This document shows, piece after piece, positions 45,430-47,500 of a stretch of 47,500 bases of DNA. The DNA is taken from positions 1-47,500 of the forward strand of contig JAIBCC010000008.1 of assembly GCA_019694395.1 (NCBI GenBank), read 5' to 3'. The notes under the pieces are model-generated. The model did not search any database and was not told where the DNA came from. It was given only the letters and a program-made list of their open reading frames with translations. The first letter of the stretch is position 1. The number at the start of each line of letters is the position of its first letter. The stretch is from Pyrinomonadaceae bacterium. Its GTDB lineage: Bacteria; Acidobacteriota; Blastocatellia; Pyrinomonadales; Pyrinomonadaceae. A program made the position numbers and the translations under genes.

Positions 45430-47500
45430 ATGAAAATCTTTCGATTAGCAATAGCTTTTACCTTTTTACTTTTTTCTTTGTGCATTAGCACGTTTGCCCA
45501 AACCGAGCCGCGAGCCGCCGCCGCTTGGCAGGTCAAAAAATATGACATTACTGCATCAATTGCTGACCGGTTTTTGACTGCCAGCGCAACTTTGGATATT
45601 CAAAATGTAGGTAATGCTGCCGGATCGCGTTTGACTTTGCGAATTAGTGAATTTGCCGAAGTTTCTGCGGTGCAATTAAACGGAGCGGCTGCAACTTTTA
45701 ATAAAATTCAAAACGAAGCGTTGGGCGGCAACCGAAATTTACAGCGAATAACAGTTAATCTTCCTTCTATCCAACCGAACGCGAGTTATACAGTTAAAGT
45801 TGATTATCGTCTTAAGGTAGATGAAAACTCGGGATTAAGCGCAATTTCATCGCTTGGCTCTCAATTTTTGCCGCTTTCATTTTGGTATCCGACTCCAAAC
45901 AGCCAATATGCACCCAAAGGGGCAGACTTTGCACCATTTAATTTAAGATTGAGTTCTGCTGAAACGGTTATTTCATCAGGAACTGCGGGTGGAAGCAATT
46001 ACGAGCAAAAAATTAACGGACAGCCTTTTTTTGTGACAGGTAGTTGGGATACGACGGACGTAAAAGGAATTACGGTTTATTTACCGAAAGGTGCAGGCGA
46101 ACTTGAAAAACAGCGTGGGACGGAATTGGCAAATTTAATGAGCGAGGCTGTTACTTTTACCGCCGGACTTTTGGGAACTGCACCGAATATTCCGATGAAA
46201 CTGGTTGCTGTTCGGAGAGGCGGCGGTTTTTCCGATGCCGGAACGCTTTTGCTTGATTATTCAGCTTTTCGCCGTCAAAAGATCGACTCAAATACCGCAA
46301 TGACCATTGCCGATGCCGTGGCAAAAATTTGGCTTGGCAATGTAAAACTCGTCAAAGGTGAAGGATACGGTGTAATTCGCGAAGGCTTGTCTCGTTATAT
46401 TGCAACCCAGTTTATCGAAAAACAATTTGGTAAAGAGTCTGCAGATAACGAAAGATTCAAACAATATACGACTTATGCCACGGTTGCCCGCAGCGATTCG
46501 CCGTTTAATCTGATTTCGCCCCTTGATAATGCTTATTATTCTTCGGTGGCGAGCAAAGGTGCAATGATCTGGCGGACTTTGGCTAATCAAATGGGGCAAG
46601 CCAATTTATTTAACTATATTAAAACTCAGGAGAGTCTTACTTTATTAGGGGTTCGCACATCCTTTTCCAATACATATGATGTGCTTGATTTTCCAACTAA
46701 TAATGTATCCGATACAAATTTATTGGTCGGATTACCCCGTGTAGAAGGTGGGGTGACCAAAGTTGCGGTGCGGAATACCGGAAGCATTCCTGTAAATGTC
46801 AATGTTCTGGGGATTACAGATAAAGGAGAAAGATTGATCGAAAAAACCTCGGTAATGCCCAAAAGTTTTGGCGAAGTAATTTTCAAAACGACTTCTAATA
46901 TTATCCGCACCGAGATTGATCCTGAAAAATATTATCCGCAAGTTGATTTTTCGGATGATGTCGCTCCACGCGAATTTATGGACAGCAATCCGATAGTTGC
47001 GGTTAAAAGAGCTTTTGATAATAAAGATTTTGCCATGGCTGAAAAAAATGCCCGCACTATTTTAAGAAGTAATCCGCGTCTGGATGATGCGAGAACTTGG
47101 CTGGGGCGCGCACTTTTGGCAGAAAATAATCTAACGGAAGCCGAAAAGGAATTTAAAGCGGCGTTAAATGAAAAGCTTCCGACTCCGAATACCTTAGCAT
47201 GGGCAAATGTCGGGCTTGGAGATATTGCCGTTAAATCGAACCGAAATACTGAAGCGGAAAAGTATTTTACCGATGCAGTTAATAATGAGGGCGAATTTGG
47301 TGCAACGTTGGCTGCCAGGTTGGGTCGCCAAAAAATAAGTGCCGGAACGGTTGACGAAAGTGTTAAAGCCTTCTTTAATCAATTTGATAAAGCTGTAATT
47401 ACTGCCCGTAAAACTGAGGTCGAAACATTTATTTTACCCGGTGAAGTTACCAAATTTGCCGGCGGAGTGGTTGGCGGACAGCCGCAGAAATGGGAAACAC
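45430..47500 (+). CDS. Secreted M1-like pseudopeptidase with TPR repeats (partial at right edge)
   Basis: The frame from ATG 45430 stays open to the end of the window (690 residues). Signal peptide: LAIAFTFLLFSLCISTFAQ. The N-terminal beta domain (residues 25-180) matches the M1 aminopeptidase saddle, then a gluzincin-like helical domain. Where HEXXH is expected the chain reads D295-AVA-K299, followed by WLGN and, exactly 18 residues later, E318 of REGLSRYI. The third ligand is kept while both His and the catalytic Glu are lost. TPR-like repeats follow (NKDFAMAEKNARTILRSNPRLDDA). It probably binds peptides or proteins without cleaving them. Confidence 0.75.
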   Translation, partial: MKIFRLAIAFTFLLFSLCISTFAQTEPRAAAAWQVKKYDITASIADRFLTASATLDIQNVGNAAGSRLTLRISEFAEVSAVQLNGAAATFNKIQNEALGGNRNLQRITVNLPSIQPNASYTVKVDYRLKVDENSGLSAISSLGSQFLPLSFWYPTPNSQYAPKGADFAPFNLRLSSAETVISSGTAGGSNYEQKINGQPFFVTGSWDTTDVKGITVYLPKGAGELEKQRGTELANLMSEAVTFTAGLLGTAPNIPMKLVAVRRGGGFSDAGTLLLDYSAFRRQKIDSNTAMTIADAVAKIWLGNVKLVKGEGYGVIREGLSRYIATQFIEKQFGKESADNERFKQYTTYATVARSDSPFNLISPLDNAYYSSVASKGAMIWRTLANQMGQANLFNYIKTQESLTLLGVRTSFSNTYDVLDFPTNNVSDTNLLVGLPRVEGGVTKVAVRNTGSIPVNVNVLGITDKGERLIEKTSVMPKSFGEVIFKTTSNIIRTEIDPEKYYPQVDFSDDVAPREFMDSNPIVAVKRAFDNKDFAMAEKNARTILRSNPRLDDARTWLGRALLAENNLTEAEKEFKAALNEKLPTPNTLAWANVGLGDIAVKSNRNTEAEKYFTDAVNNEGEFGATLAARLGRQKISAGTVDESVKAFFNQFDKAVITARKTEVETFILPGEVTKFAGGVVGGQPQKWET

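Overview
The window looks like the chromosome of an AT-rich, Gram-negative bacterium. Lipid A/KDO genes (lpxC, kdsA, kdsB), many signal-peptide proteins, a secreted TPR-CHAT protein, a DUF1844 protein and a sigma/anti-sigma pair with a coiled-coil anti-sigma factor all fit Acidobacteriota, perhaps Blastocatellia. That placement is inferred from gene content, because no rRNA or tRNA gene is visible.

Layout. 1-3.3 kb: the tail of an unidentified gene, an AlbA_2/Schlafen-type gene, and lepA, with the last two abutting on the minus strand. 3.3-15.1 kb: an integrative element of about 11.8 kb inserted at the first codons of lepA. A 15-bp perfect direct repeat (3318-3332 and 15116-15130) bounds it, and a 17/19 direct repeat lies about 100 bp inside each end, like integrase arm sites. 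It carries a three-gene defence operon (a BcgI-like nuclease-methyltransferase fusion, its specificity subunit and a HEPN-motif protein), an XRE regulator, a secreted cargo protein, two small C-X10-C-X10-C-X2-H proteins, a primase-like DUF6371 protein, a RepA-like helicase, a candidate origin with two inverted repeat clusters, a candidate antisense RNA, an excisionase-like protein, a zinc-finger protein and a tyrosine integrase.

15.2-26.2 kb: a zeta-like kinase with a 67-aa partner, several secreted or TPR proteins, a NiCoT-type metal transporter, a zinc-ribbon protein, mazG, a DUF1844 protein, an MBL hydrolase, a GNAT acetyltransferase and ribF. 26.2-33.4 kb: a sigma/anti-sigma pair with a 27-bp promoter-like motif (GAAATACTTTTT-N9-CATTAG). 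The motif occurs with identical spacing before the anti-sigma gene and before two secreted-protein genes. The secreted TPR-CHAT protein lies between those two targets. 33.4-47.5 kb: a YD-repeat-like protein, lpxC, a FecR-domain protein, a CPBP protease, kdsB, two envelope proteins, pyrG, a formyltransferase, a NodB deacetylase, kdsA, a DEDDh exonuclease, a lipoprotein and the start of an M1-like protein whose HEXXH is replaced by DAVAK.

At least seven intergenic inverted-repeat elements of different sequence but one architecture (short degenerate tandem units in one arm, complementary units in the other) lie between backbone genes from 19 to 40 kb. None was seen inside the integrative element.
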